Counted from the stretch's first letter, positions 12,960-41,320 are shown. The stretch: 64,000 bases of DNA from Portunus trituberculatus (GCF_017591435.1 NC_059268.1:15836684-15900683), one strand, 5' to 3'. Program-made: numbers and translations. Notes: generated by a model not told the origin, from the letters alone.

Positions 12960-13433
12960 TATGGCCGTGGTACCGCTCACATTCACTGTTGTAAACATTA
13001 CGCCCACGTGATAAAGTAGTGCCCAGATGTCACCCGTACATTGAACTGTCTTATTTCTTTTTATTAAATGGTTCTACCTATATGAAATAATGTATCATTA
13101 ACTTCATTTTATTATATAGCAAAAGTTTGTAAGTGAGAATGTAGTCTTGAAGGTGTTTCCTTTCAGGCAGCTGCTCCGCGGGCTTTTCCTACTGGCGCAA
13201 CGGACGGTGAAAGGTTGTAAGTCGAATCCAAAACAGTCAGTAGTAAGCTGGACTCGGTGCGTTGAGGACGCAGTGCGGCAGTGACTCTTTGCACCGTGCC
13301 ACGTAAACTTACGCCATATGGAGGATGTGTTGATGTTGCGGCAGTCTAGGAAATGCAACATTGCGACTTTAACTTAACTAGATATTCTGCGTGTTTAGAA
13401 CTGTTCGTGAGTTGTTACTAGGTATCCGCCAAG

Positions 13434-28822
<15,389 letters not shown>

Positions 28823-31586
28823 CGCCAACGGCGGGTAACCGCCAGCTAGTGTACGTCCGTGCCCTCTGCCACCGCCGACACCACTGTCTGCACTAAAACG
28901 CTTGTGTGCTGGTGGTAGTGGACGCCCCGATGGCGGCGTCCGTGACCAAGCAAGGCGTGGTGGCAAGGGATGCGCGGTCAGTATCCAGCATCAGTGCCCA
29001 GCTACCAAAGTCCAATCGTCGTTATCTTAGTGAGCGATACACTTCATAGCCGCATCACCCATCACACCCTCTCACCTCCTAGTATTGCCTTGCATTCATT
29101 ACCTTTATTTCATTTTATCGTTTACGCGACATAGAATTACGTTGTGCTCTCGAGTTGCAGTTTCGGTTAACTGCTTCGAGAACATTCTAATCCAAGCATG
29201 TTACATTGTGGTGTGTGTAAGCGCCACTGGTACGCCTCAGCGACCGTCAGTGCGCCGTGTTGGTCCACACCAGGTGACGGCAGCGGCCCAGGTGAGGCTC
29301 GCTGCTCACTTTCCGGCGTAGTGGTGACCTTTCTACACCTGTGTTTTTCGATCCAATCTTTTTTTCTTTACATCTTTCGTAGTCGTGTCAGGTTTTGATA
29401 AGAAGTTTCGCCGCCGTCTCTTAAAACCCAAATGAACATAAAAAATGGAATGTAAACGTGCCACGTCCTTTGGATTCTCTGACATTCACCTTCTTACTGA
29501 AAAGGTTTCCTGGAAAATCACGAGGACGTATGTATTCTTCTTGCAACTTTTTTTTTTTTTCTCAACCCCATCAATTTTAGTATTTATTCCTCGGCTCCCA
29601 TCACGACCACTCCCTCTCCCCTCCCCCGTCCCTCCCTCCTACCCTGCCAGCCCCTCACCACCCGTACCCTTACATTCCACAAATCACCTTGGTCACCCCA
29701 GTATGTGTTGGATGTATATTTCGAGTTTGCTTTCATTGCCCGCTTGTACATCATGGATCAATTATTTATTGTATTTATTGATGGGCTGAGCCGCTCTGGT
29801 ATCAGGGAGCCAAGGTTGGCTACGGGAAATGCTCTCAGTCTCCTCCTGCATTAATTATTCTCCATGTAATTTCTCATGAGAACGCCACGCAGCGTCCCGT
29901 GTCAACTGGAGCGACCTGATCATCTTGTCCACTGGTGCTACAGATCATTCGCTGAAAATAACACTAATATTGTATTCGATATTTCGAAGTGTTTTATTTT
30001 GGCTCTAAGAGTCGCGGAATTTTCGTATGAAATATTTTTCTGTATTAATTTGTGTACCATTGCGTGTTTTACTGCTGTCTGCCATTCTGTCAGGAGTATG
30101 TTTGTCGCGGCTCAGGAAGCGCCTCGTGGCCTCCGAGGGGCGGGGCGGGCGGTGGGCGGCCTCCTGCACGCCTTGGCCAAAGGGGGACTGTCTCCTCCTG
30201 CTGGCGAGAGCACCTTTTTTTGAAACCAAATTATTTGCATTCACAGTAATATTCATGGAATATGATGGACCAAACGCTAGTGTGAAGTGTTCCGCCAACA
30301 GGAGGCTAAGCCCTAAAGGCGCCCCCGCCACGCCCGCCCCTCCGGGAACCTTCCTCTCCGTGTAATGCATTCTAAGTCAGCCTTTATCCTCGCTGTGCGT
30401 CATAAAGGTGCGTCTGTATATTTGTGTTGTAAATTATGGTAAGGTATGAATTTAGATTTATTAAGTCTTATTATATCGATGTATACGTCCAGCTGATCAA
30501 GTCTCCAGGTAGCATTGCTTTTTGGAAGTCTGGTGGGCGCCCTCACTCCTTAGCCGACCAGACTCCCAAGAACACCTTCCCTTTGCCCCGAGTTCCTGTG
30601 CTGTATAAAAGCTTGTTTTTCTCCGTATGAGGTGACACTGTATTGAGACAAGACCAGTGTGATCGTCCGCTCGACTTGGCGTCAACGGAGGCTCGATATG
30701 AGTCCCGGCCAGCGAGGCGGCGCCACTGGGTCAGTCTTGTCTGTGGTGAGCCCTCTCATAGTGTCGATAAGAAGTAAACTTTACGTTAGGTGGTGAGGTA
30801 ACTATGGTGTCTACTGGAAAAGTGTTTCATGTTTGGCTGTTATCTGTTTATCTGTAAGTGCGCGAGGGAAGGAATTAACAGGAAGCACAACCTCTACCTT
30901 TTTTTTTTATTTTAATTCATTGCCGACGTAAAGAAAGTAATGTCCTTGACGGAGACGTACTCTTGAGGCTGTTGCCCAGCGCGACAGGTCATAAACACCT
31001 CCACCATTGCCCCAATGCGAGGACAGAGTGAGAGCGGACACACTGCCGGCCAGCCTTGCCCCGCTGCCTAGGGTGCTGCTGCGGGCGGCGGTGTCCAGTC
31101 AGCACTCGGTCCCCGTCTCGCCTCCGTGACTTGTGATAGCACACATTAACCATTAGCACCACACTATTAACACTAGTATTGTTTGAGCAGATTAGAAAGT
31201 AATGTTACGCGAGTTATTTTTTTCTTTACTCTTGTAGGTTAATTAATTACGTACACCAGCTTCTAGTGTTCGTTTTTACGTTTTCCAATTGCTAAAGAAA
31301 CAAAAGATCATTGTGGCTTTTAAAATTTGTTGAAGCTTTCATTTTGTACCATAAGAGATAAGAATACGTTTGCCTCTTCCCTCACTCCCAACCTGCCCCA
31401 ATGCCCGGCAGGTGGATCGAGGCCGCCAGTTCTGCTCCTTCGGCAATACAACGTAAAGACCTCCCTTCAAGCAGACCACTTAACGAGAGAGAGAGAGAGA
31501 AATCGGTATGATCTGATCAGGTGCTAAAAGATGTGCAGAGTTGTCTTCACCTGCAAGAGGGAACACAAAAGGGGCATCAGAGAGAG

Positions 31587-31628
<42 letters not shown>

Positions 31629-32580
31629 GGTGGTTCCATACTTCCAACACTTTTAAGCTGTAGTGGAATCAAGAACCATCATCTCTCAGCGAAGTCAGTA
31701 ATTTGGATTGAATTGTTTACTTTTTTTTTTTCTCTCTTTTGTCAGTAAGATACGTGGAAGCAATTCTTGTTCACCAAAATCCATATCAAAGTTCCTATTT
31801 TTATTGTACTGTGAAGTCTGATGAATGACTTGTCTCATCATGTACTGTGCGAGGAGGCCCCGTCAGTATCATTATTATCATATCAATATTTATTATATTT
31901 ATGTGAGTGTGATTATTATTATTGCTCCTTTTTTTATTTGTCTCCATATAAAAATGATTTTCAGCGGTGAAACGACGGTGAAGTGTGCGTGTGTGTGTGT
32001 GTGTGTTTGTATGTGCGAGAGAACGGTAGGGAAATAAGAGAGAGAGAGTCAGAGCACGAGTTGTTTGTCCTCAGTGTACTACGACCACCACCACCAGTGT
32101 TGAGACCAGTGTCACTCCGGGTGTGAGCCGTCACAGTATTAGGGGTCCGGTGGGTGGCTGGCGGGCGAGGTCGAGTCACCGCCGCCTCCCACTCCCTTCA
32201 GACCAACACTCGTTCCTCTGCTCACCATTCTCTCAGATCATGTTAGGCTCGTTCAACATTGGTCGTAGTGTTACATACGTACATGTCTCTTGTCAAAGGC
32301 ATTTTCGTTAGTTTCCATGCGAAAATTATTCACACACAGGATTTTTTAAGTCGGTTTTTTGCTGTCACGCGTGTGAGGGCTGGCAGCGGCGTGTGTCCCG
32401 GCCTGAGCGACGCGTCTCATCCCTTGCTCGTCTACCGTCTCAGAAGTCGTACTGTATTATATTTATTGATGAAGTATAAATATAATATTTCCCGGAAATC
32501 ATGTTTGTAAGAAGAAGTATTTTTGTAAAAACGTAAAAAAATCCATGTGTAATGAATAAATTTTTAAGTTTGATGTTTTT
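28823..32580 (+). other. probable long 3' UTR of the PIM gene
   Basis: No convincing coding sequence follows the stop. The block carries only short AG and GT tracts (for example near 31487 and 31590) and no CT/GA run of the size seen in neighbouring introns, as expected for transcribed, constrained sequence. By eye, the first AATAAA after the stop is at 32555-32560, with T/GT-rich sequence just after it. ATTTA pentamers occur at 29764, 29773 and 32461, the kind of AU element that destabilises short-lived mRNAs such as vertebrate PIM1. Whether the transcript really runs this far is inferred. Confidence 0.5.
32555..32560 (+). promoter_or_regulatory. candidate polyadenylation signal
   Basis: Canonical AATAAA, preceded by A-rich sequence and followed within about 20 bases by a T/G-rich stretch (TTTGATG, then TTTTTG) resembling a downstream element. 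It is the first such hexamer I find downstream of the PIM stop codon. Confidence 0.5.
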
Positions 32581-33117
32581 GTTTTCTTGTAACCATTACT
32601 TTACTTTAAGTTGCTTCATGTGGTGTTTTGTTTACTTGTCTTGGTTTGGCCAGTTTAGTTTCCAGGGAGAGGCCATACACGGGGGCCTTGCTGAGTGTAA
32701 AATGGGAAGATCAGAGGCATAGTAGTAAAGGGAGAGGGTGAAGACTTTGGATACCGAACACTACAATAATCATAGAATATATAAACGTGCCCTACTATTA
32801 TAATGAAAATATTCACAAAGCTTACTATAAACAATTACAAATACATTACAAGCTTGCATAATAATGGGAATATTCTCACTATAGCATCATAATGGAAATA
32901 CTCATATCTACCAACACAATATATTAAAAAAAATACCCATACAGCGCATCAAATGTACATACAGCCCAAATAGATATTCACACAACCTAAAAAGCTCGTA
33001 AAATATCAAAGCTTGGTTCCCGCTGCCCGCTACTGTCAGGATATTGCTTCGAGAGGCGTGAGACTCAATGGGGGTTCGGTGAGAGGTTCATATGACGCTT
33101 CGAGCTGACTGAACATA

Positions 33118-33340
33118 AGATCATACTCTGAAACTCTTTTATGCCTCATCTCTACTACTATCCAAAATCTCTTGTAAACGTGGCACGGGTTTTAAAAGGT
33201 GTTCTTTATTGGTATAATGAACAATATTCCTAGATCATTATTAAAAGAACAAACACACTTAAAAACCCGGCTACTCATTCTCAGTGGCCTTTGAATATAA
33301 TCATAGTGAGAGAAAAAAGTGTTTTAGAATACAGGTCATA
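33118..33340. mobile_element. foldback repeat family, copy 1
   Basis: Left arm ATACTCTGAAACTCTTTTATG and right arm GAGAAAAAAGTGTTTTAGAAT are inverted versions of the family terminus (GTATTCTGAAACGCTTYGCT). The interior has AAACCCGGCTACTCATTC. Diverged copy. Confidence 0.6.
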
Positions 33341-35026
33341 GTATCACGGATGAATCTAGGCTGAATGGCGTGGCTGAATGGTGTGAAGTAACCCACTGCA
33401 GGTGTTCAGGTGCTACGGGCACACAAGTGGCTACAGCTGTGAGGTGAGACCCGCGGCCTAGCATTCCTGCCTGAGTTGTGGCAGGATACAAGCTGTAAAC
33501 AGTGTTGCCAGATGTTTATCTTCTACTGGGAATGAATTATTGGTCTTCGAGTCTTCATACTCAAGGAAACCAGGGCTTGATGAAGGGTAGAAATCTCATT
33601 CTTGTCTTTTGGTTCTTCTACATTTTGTTAAACTTTTGCATTGTTAAAGTTGCTTTCGCTGCTTCCTACAGATATTTATCCCAGATGTGTTAGGGACAGC
33701 TCGTATCTAACCAGTGTTAAAAAGATTGTTTCTTTGGCAAACTCTATGGTAAGAAGGAAAAATCTCCAACAATAGAGTGATTATACTATAGTGAATTATG
33801 ACACTAATTCATTGTACATTTACGATTGCAATCAGATGTACGTATATAAAACTGAGCATGCTTGAATGAAGAAATACTGATTCTCTTGAATTACATGATA
33901 CATAAGCATGCTTGTATAACTTGTAAGTGGAGAAAAATATATATGATCATACATGAACAAAAGAAACGTGTTTGAATATGAAATTACAAGGCACCATGAA
34001 AAAAAAAAAAAAAGGTAGCGTGTTTGAATATGAAAAACGCATTATTCATAATTTCGAAGACCTGAACCCTGTGGAGGAGCAGAGCCATAGGACCCCTCCA
34101 CCTCTGAGTCCGTTCTGGGGTCCGTTTTGGGTTCTGAGAGGCGATGGAGTCCCTACATAACACATTTAACACCATTCAGAGTGCGAGGAGAGTACAACAC
34201 AGACCTGATGTGTTTTCTATCTGTTTCCTCCTTGCCTTGCCGCGGACTCAGAACAGGACAGCCGAGAGTCGTGTTTCCACGTGTTGTGTAACTCGCAGCT
34301 TCCTCTCCAGCCCTCCATCTCCCGCTGCAGCAACGTTCCCCGCAGGACTGCACCGCTCTAGGGTTTATAGCGGTCGTTAAAGTAAAGGATAATGCTCTTA
34401 ATACTCCTAAAATGAAGCTTAACATTTAGGGAGTTACTTGTGGGAATATGTTACGATGCACGAAGTTGAAGCGACTACTACATTCCTGCTTGAGAATTTA
34501 TGTAAGATTAATTAAAGAGAGCAGCTTCCTGAATCTTCTTATGTATAATCTTCCTTACAATATTTCTCTTATAGCAACTAAACGGCTGCAAGAAAGCTGA
34601 TATTATTTCCATATTTTTGAATACTTGTGGGAAATCAAACTTAGCTTACATAACATAACTCAATCTAGAATAAAATGACGCCTCAGAAGAATTCATATGA
34701 ACACTACTGTTCTTTAAAGATATGGCACTGAAGCCTTTATGAAATAGGTAGATTTAAACCATATTGTAACCCTTTTCTACCCCTCATCTCGGTTAGGCAA
34801 ATACAGGTGTGTCTTAATTAACCGGACTCTAAGTAGCCTAGGTCGTTCGTTCCCTGAGAGAGTTATCCTCGTAAGACATAAAAGGTTTCAAGTCCTCAAG
34901 AGCATAGAAGGAACGCGCCGCCATTTCCCACATCCCAGATTCCCCCTCTTGACCTACTCACCAAGGCGCCCACCAAGCTAGGTCGGGGGGTCCTTCTTGT
35001 CACGTCGGTTCCCTCCTCCCTTTCTT

Positions 35027-35030
<4 letters not shown>

Positions 35031-35087
<57 letters not shown>

Positions 35088-35235
35088 GGTTCCTTTCATT
35101 TTTTTCCTTTTTTTCCTTTTATCTTCCATTTTTTGTTCCGTGTTTTGTTTCTTCTCTTTGTAATCCTTTCTTTCTTCTTTCTTCCTTTGTATTATTTATT
35201 TTTTCTATATATTCTTTGTGTTTCGTTGTATTTTT

Positions 35236-35276
<41 letters not shown>

Positions 35277-35332
35277 CTGTGAAAAGAACAATACCACGTA
35301 GAAATGTTTTTACTAAGCAAGATGTTCATTGG

Positions 35333-35388
<56 letters not shown>
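35031..35388. repeat. (CT)n, (CT)n, (GA)n cluster
   Basis: CT 35031-35085, CT 35238-35274 and GA 35336-35388. Confidence 0.95.
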
Positions 35389-35390
<2 letters not shown>

Positions 35391-35786
35391 CGTCTTATTG
35401 TAAAGTTTTGCCTCACGCTTTTCTTGTATTCAAACCCTTAAAGTTAGGGAGAAAGGGCTGGGCAGAGGAATTAGTTTTGTTCTTTTTCCCGCCTTTATAT
35501 TGTTGCTGAAGACTTAACGTAAATGTGCATTGTGTCCTGTACCGTGAATTATAAAAAGGGTAAATCTTACGCGGAAAAATTTCGGCTCGTATCAACGGGT
35601 GAGGTAGAGGAGAGGAGTAGTTTTCGCAATATATCGGTGTATTTCATCGAGAAGGGGTAATGGGCGCGTCTTCCTTCTCTTGTATCGCCGAGGAAACCAT
35701 TAACCATCCAAGTGTCTTTCTCCCTCTCGTAAATGTTGTTTTATGGTGATTTGCATTCTTTTTGAAGGCTCCGTTGTTTTGTAATA

Positions 35787-36040
35787 GTACCTGAAAGATT
35801 TATCATAGATTCTGAATGCTTATGTACCCGTGTCATTGATTTCGTTTGTGTTTTTTTATTTATTTATTCATTATTATTATTTTTTTTATAGTGTGTGAGT
35901 TTACTGCAGAACGAGAACTGTACCTGAAAGATTTATCATACAATGTGAATGTTAACGAATCCACGTCATTGATTTCGTTTGTATTTTTCTATCTATTTAT
36001 CAGTTTCTTTAGCGTGTGTGAGTTTCCTGCAGGACGAGAG
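35787..36040. repeat. tandem duplication, 133-base period
   Basis: GTACCTGAAAGATTTATCAT occurs at 35787 and again at 35920. The two units continue colinearly through CATTGATTTCGTTTGT and GTGTGTGAGTTT-CTGCAG-ACGAGA. The copies are diverged, so the duplication is old. No coding function is seen. Confidence 0.85.
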
Positions 36041-37735
36041 GCTTCCAATTTGCCAGGGGAGTGGGTTAAGCCAGAGACTTCGCTACGCTGGCTTATGGGA
36101 AGTCACGGCGCGGCTGTATTGCCCGTATATCATCTTTGTATTTCCGTGATGTCCTCTTCACTAGTTTGAATATTCTTTTTTCTACTTCTCAGCTATTTTA
36201 AGACAATGCCTTCTATTCAATGACTTTTATTGGTTCTTCTGTTAGGTTAGCGATCATTTATTTCTATCTTACAAATCTACCAAGTATCTTACATCACTCA
36301 TTTCGGATACCTCGCTTTGTTTTCTTTGGTTTGAACATCACTTTATCTTCCCCTAACTACTGTCAGTTTTGATGTTGGTATTGTCATCATCAACGTGAAG
36401 ATTAGCTCATCACAGAGGTTTTTATTGGGCTTCACTCAATCCTCAGACATCATCCTGCGCCTGGCACGCCTGACCTCACTGCTCGTGTGCCGATGCTTCG
36501 AGCCGCTCACTCAGGCTGACTCAAACTCCTCTACTCAGTAAGGCGCTAAATTTACGTATGATCCCCATGAAATTTCTGATCTATGGTTTTCTTTACCATC
36601 TACGTCTTTCAACTGCCACACATGATCACCTAAAAGCAACACACAAGCTCTTCCCTGCCACGTACAAGTAGGAATAGTCAAGATACTTCCAACTTAAATA
36701 TAAAATGACGTAAATTATTTATCAGCATCCGATGTGTTGGATATTTCACAGGGCATCAATTTTAGCGCCTCACAATGTTGCTTAGATATTCATACTTTAC
36801 GTTTATTCCATATACTTTCTGTCATCAATGGTACTCGTTAAACTTCACATTCAGAATGGTATATCTTTGTGCTGTACCATTCAGTGACACTTTCTTCGAG
36901 GCATCATGGCAGGAAAAACAAGAGGCAGAACTGCAGTAGTGCGTTACTGTGTGTCTTGAGTGGATGGTGTACTGACGCGGTGACTATTCCTGTGATTGGC
37001 GGTGTCGTGTTTGCTACGTTCTTTACCTATAGATGATCTTACCGAAGAAAAAAAAAAAAAAAAACTAGGTAAGACACTGAAAGGTTTGAACTACTAAACA
37101 ATTCGCAGTGTTACTAGAGGTGTCTCGGTAACTCTTGACCGCTTTACCGAATAATAAAACTATAAACTCTGAAGGGCTTGAGGTAATTGATTTCTGAGTG
37201 GTGTCTTGAGAAATTATACCCTGAACTTGCACCTTAAGAAGACCAAAGCCGTCATTATATTTTCATTATCATGTACAGATGAGCGGTACTTCTTGCTCTG
37301 ACTGCCACATTAGCTACGTGATTTTTCTTGACCATGGTGTTCTTGCCTCTTCGCCTCCCTGAGCTGTGACTGGGTCTGCTGGGGCGACGAGTGAGACGAG
37401 TGACAAACATTCCCTACTCATCTCACGTCTGGCAGCGCATCCTCCAAGTCACGCAAGGTATGTGAGAAGATTTATGTGTGCACCTTCGTGAGTAGACCCA
37501 GGCATTGTTTTCAGAATAATGGCTGTCTCTGCAGTGTACCGGAGGAAACCGTGCATTTTTCATTCAGTTTCTATTATGTAACATCTCAGTTTTTCAGTTT
37601 TATGGAAATAGCGTTCATACTAATTTCGAGACAGTGACTTTATTTCTGGTGAATGTTATTTATAAATCACGATGTACACAATTAAGGGATTACCTATGAA
37701 GTTAATAGAGTAAATTGATCTAAATCTAACCTAAC

Positions 37736-37949
37736 TCAACCTCTTCGATACTGGGACACGTTTTTACCTTGAGATTTGTGTACGATTAGACCATTTTGTT
37801 GACATAAAGAAGGATCTCTGGAGGTCAGAAGATAATGTCCCACAGTCTTCACTATTTTAATCCTCCACATAAATTTCTGAAGCTGTATAAAATCACCAAA
37901 TAGTAAGCGGAGTGAATATGGAAACGCGTCACGGTACTCAAGAGGTGAA
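37736..37949 (-). mobile_element. TTAA MITE family A, copy 3
   Basis: Reverse-oriented copy: TCAACCTCTTCGATACTGGG at the plus-strand left end, GGTACTCAAGAGGTGAA at the right. The interior shows GGTCAGAAGATAATG and TTTCTGAAGCTGTATAAAA. Confidence 0.88.
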
Positions 37950-38925
37950 GCTAAAACGTATGCTATTTCAATATTCTGTGTCTTTTCTTCGCCCATTACC
38001 ATACTATTATCTGTGACCTTTGAGAATACTTGTTATGGGAACCCGAAGCGCGTAGGAGCATGGGGCCTGATCTGCCGTGGTGAGGGAGGGGGTGACTCGT
38101 GAGAAGTCTCCGGAAAGTGGGTCAGTCATAGGCCATATGATAACACGGCCTATTAATGTGTCGTATCTCGTTATTCTCAATCACCCACTATGACAGGTTA
38201 TGAAGCATTTCAGAGCCCATTATTGCGTATTTGTACTATGTTGTGGAAGGAACTGCTCGTTTACATGTTTATATATCCTTTTTATAGAGCCGAGTTGGTT
38301 GTGTTTTTCTTGTACGTAGTCTGAAATGAGAAGGTTTCGTGTTTTCTTCTAAGAACATTAAACGGAGAAATGTAACTTTTGAATTTTACGACCTTAAAAC
38401 ATTGAAGATTTCACTTTTATTCATTTTTATTCCGGGAGAATGGACATAATATTTTAATACGCCAGCTTTAACAAGTGAAATAATCTGAACTCCCAAAAAA
38501 TATTATTGACGGTTTTATCACAGAGTTTTGAGTCACGAAGCATAAAACTTAGGCTTATCCGTACCTACCTGACACTATTGCGCGTAGCCTTATTTTCGAG
38601 TGTCTACATCGTCGGTTTGTACTGACTTAACACATAAAAGCTTAAGAACAACGAGCGACGAAGGAGAGCAACATGTGACGCGGTGACGATTGCCATTCTG
38701 GAGGAATTACTGTCACATTTCTAGAAGTAGTTAGAATAGAGGAACATAAGTAAGGTAATACAAGGAATGCTACAAGAATTTAATGGGTTTAGATGTGTTA
38801 ATCCTGTAAAGAATTATCCATATTCATGTTTATTTGACATTTCATGTCTTATTTATTTATATTTTTAATTACCTGTCATCTGACATTCTGGAAACCCATA
38901 TATATATATATTTTTTTTCATATTT

Positions 38926-39139
38926 TTAACCCCTCCAGTACCATGACATATTTCCATACTCATTCTGCTTCCTATTTGGTGACTTTTATACAGCTTCAGA
39001 AACTCGTGAGAGTCATTAAAATAGCGAAGATTGTGGCTATTAATCTTCTGACCTCCATAGACCCTTCCTGATGCCAACAAAACGGCCTTATCGTACACAA
39101 AACTCAAGGTAAAAGGCGTCCCAGTATCGAAGAGGTTAA
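38926..39139 (+). mobile_element. TTAA MITE family A, copy 4
   Basis: Clear TTAA at both ends. It begins TTAACCCCTCCAGTACC and ends CAGTATCGAAGAGGTTAA, with the full interior. The left edge abuts an AT dinucleotide run and a T tract. Confidence 0.9.
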
Positions 39140-39625
39140 TTACAAGCTTGAATCCATCACTTTTTGTCTCTTTTTGTCTCTTGTGTCTCGAGTTCTATCC
39201 TTCATCCATCACCTTTGCATTCATAAACGTTCTCTTCAGTCCTTCATCTCTTCCTCCAGTGCCTTCCTCTATAGCAATCTCCTAGCATAATCATACTCCC
39301 CTCCTTTCGTATTCTTATCTGCAAACTATCTCCCCATCACCTCTGTCGCAAATACACTCATACACTGACCCTCTTACATACTCGTTTCTCAGCATAATGC
39401 ATAATGACAGCTTAATTGCATAATAACTTCCCTTCCTCTGCCACCTGATGTGACCGTCCACCTTCGCATCATCACAGTGTGCCGATCTTTGTGAACCAGA
39501 CTAGTGACCTCATCTAAATCTGTCATCTCATCCATCCTCCTTTCAGGCACCGAGAGCCCTCCTTGTACTGGCGTTTATTTTCCCTTGATGACAAAGCTTA
39601 TTGTGTTAGCCTAGATTCAGACCGA

Positions 39626-39832
39626 GGCCCGTATTCTGAAACCACTCCGCGCAGCACCACTATTATTTTTAAACGTCTTTAGTTGAAGTTACGTGTTTTC
39701 TACGAGGCCAGTGACAGATTAACAGGGTTTTCACATTATTATAAGGAAAAACAGTTCTGGTAAGCCGGCTAATGATCCCTGTGGCCTTTGAAAATAATCT
39801 TGAGAGAGCGAAGCATTTCTGAATAAGACCCT
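39626..39832. mobile_element. foldback repeat family, copy 2
   Basis: Starts GGCCCGTATTCTGAAACC and ends GCATTTCTGAATAAGACCC, which are inverted arms. The interior includes GTAGAAAACACGTAA and TTAACAGGG on the complementary strand, shared with 44880-44910. No ORF. Confidence 0.75.
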
Positions 39833-39847
39833 TAGCTGTTCAATAGT

Positions 39848-39887
39848 GTCCCAGCGTCCCAGCGTCCCAGTGTCCCAGTGTCCCGCT
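39848..39887. repeat. 8-base minisatellite
   Basis: Five units of GTCCCAGC/GTCCCAGT, the last varied to GTCCCGCT. Confidence 0.85.
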
Positions 39888-40124
39888 ATGTCCCCGCATA
39901 TCACCCTGCCCACGTACCCTTGATGCTACATCGCGGGATGAGATGGAAGCGATAGAAGGCGGTGAGCGAGATAGGTTTATGATATATGGTGTGTTTAAGA
40001 GCCTTACGTGAAGATACAAAGGGTTAAAAGGAACTTGCTAGCTGGACTAATTGTGCAAGATGGAATGAAGTTCGTATACAGTGAAGGCTTTGAAGTGTTG
40101 ATTGTTACGTGATTTGAATAGCTG

Positions 40125-40155
<31 letters not shown>

Positions 40156-40332
40156 TATCATCGTCATCATTATTACTGTCATCATCATTACGGTTTCCTC
40201 TTATTCCCTCCTTCCTCTTCCTCTCAATCTTTCTCTCTTCGTTTTCCTCCTCTTCTCTCCGTCTTCCTCCTCCTCCTCCTCCTCCTCCTCCTCCTCCTCC
40301 TCCTCCTCCTCCTCCTCCTCCTCCTCCTCCTC
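40125..40332. repeat. (CAT)n and (CCT)n
   Basis: CAT units 40125-40155 and CCT units 40266-40332. Confidence 0.94.
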
Positions 40333-40430
40333 TTCCTCCTCCCCCTCCTCTTCTACGTATTTTTTCCAATAACTTCTTATCTTCCTTATCGGATATTTCG
40401 TGAGGAATTATGCGCGGCAGGGGTTTGCAT

Positions 40431-40431
<1 letters not shown>

Positions 40432-40497
<66 letters not shown>

Positions 40498-40521
40498 TAG
40501 ATTTCATTGAATTTGTTTTGT

Positions 40522-40577
<56 letters not shown>
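40432..40577. repeat. (GA)n then (GT)n
   Basis: GA 40432-40494 and GT 40526-40577, 31 bases apart. Confidence 0.96.
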
Positions 40578-40580
<3 letters not shown>

Positions 40581-41011
40581 AAAAAAATTTAAAAATCTGA
40601 AATACTCGTTTACTCAAAGTGTGTTTCGGAATCATACCAGACCTTGCTGGAGCCAATTTCATTACCATAAGAGAAGCCACGGCAAGGAAAAGAAGTAAAT
40701 GAGAGTCTCCCAGTGCCTCTCCAATAAGTGCTTCCCACACCATTACGCTCCACGAGTGTGCTTCAGTTTAATTTCATCATTCCTGGGAGTGTAAAGTAAG
40801 ACGATGACGGGGAATGATTACTGCGATGCTTAGGCACGGAAGGAATGTCACTTCTGTGTAATCCGCCTTGATTACGATAAAGGTGTTCTAGTGTCATGCC
40901 GGCCTGCTTTCGACCTCGACATTCCTACGGCGGTCTCAAGATACTGATCAAGTTTAAGTGACGGTGTTATGATAGATGGGTTCTGTATAACTACCCTGAT
41001 TCTTGTCTTAG

Positions 41012-41320
41012 GTGTGTGTTCCCCTCCTCCTGCGGTCTCGCTGCACAAGGCTTTCTTCTTCCTCTCATCCTTATTCTGTCCAGCTCTCTAATACAAGAGT
41101 TAACCAGTACTCCCAGTCATTCATACCTCTCTCTGGTAAATTCTGGAACTCCCTGCCTGTTTCTGTATTTCCATCTTCCTGTGACTTTCAAGACATTTGT
41201 CGATGGGTTTTGGATAACTTACTTGACCTTTAAGGGAACTGGCAACCAAGTGGGTCTCTTTTTTTTTTTTTGTTGTTCCCTTTAGCCAGTTGCCCTCCTG
41301 CATAATTAAAAAAAAAAAAG
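41012..41320 (+). mobile_element. 5'-truncated LINE: end of the reverse-transcriptase ORF and 3' UTR
   Basis: The reading frame to TAA at 41231-41233 ends with R-V-N-Q-Y-S-Q-S-F-I-P-L-S-G-K, then F-W-N-S-L-P, then V-F-P-S-S. This resembles the 'SF.PR...LWNSLP..V' ending common at the C terminus of non-LTR retrotransposon polymerases. The following 75 bases contain an inverted repeat (GGGAACTGGC near 41233 against GCCAGTTGCCC near 41285) and end in TAATTAAAAAAAAAAAAG, a LINE-like tail. An in-frame TAG at 41009 and the short length show a 5'-truncated, inactive copy. The LINE clade is not determined. Confidence 0.7.

Larger units (their letters stand above)
1..13433. other. upstream repeat-rich DNA, no gene recognised
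   Basis: Apart from the listed repeats, SINE and MITEs, I see no coding exon. Open frames are translations of microsatellites or lack splice and homology signals. A possible box A (TAGCACAGTGG at about 8312) has no good box B partner. The last 700 bases may include the PIM promoter and 5' UTR. Confidence 0.6.
32581..41000. other. mostly microsatellite-poor intergenic DNA
   Basis: AT-rich sequence with two MITEs, two foldback repeats, one tandem duplication, one CT/GA cluster near 35.0-35.4 kb and an SSR cluster at 40.1-40.6 kb. No exon, tRNA or protein homology is recognised in the remainder. Confidence 0.6.

Noticed and set aside
12755..12994. 79-codon open frame upstream of PIM exon 1
   Set aside because: No homology or splice context. 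It overlaps the probable promoter.
29876..30370. Open frames of 112-121 codons on both strands after the PIM stop
   Set aside because: They overlap each other on opposite strands, lack homology, and lie in the presumed 3' UTR.
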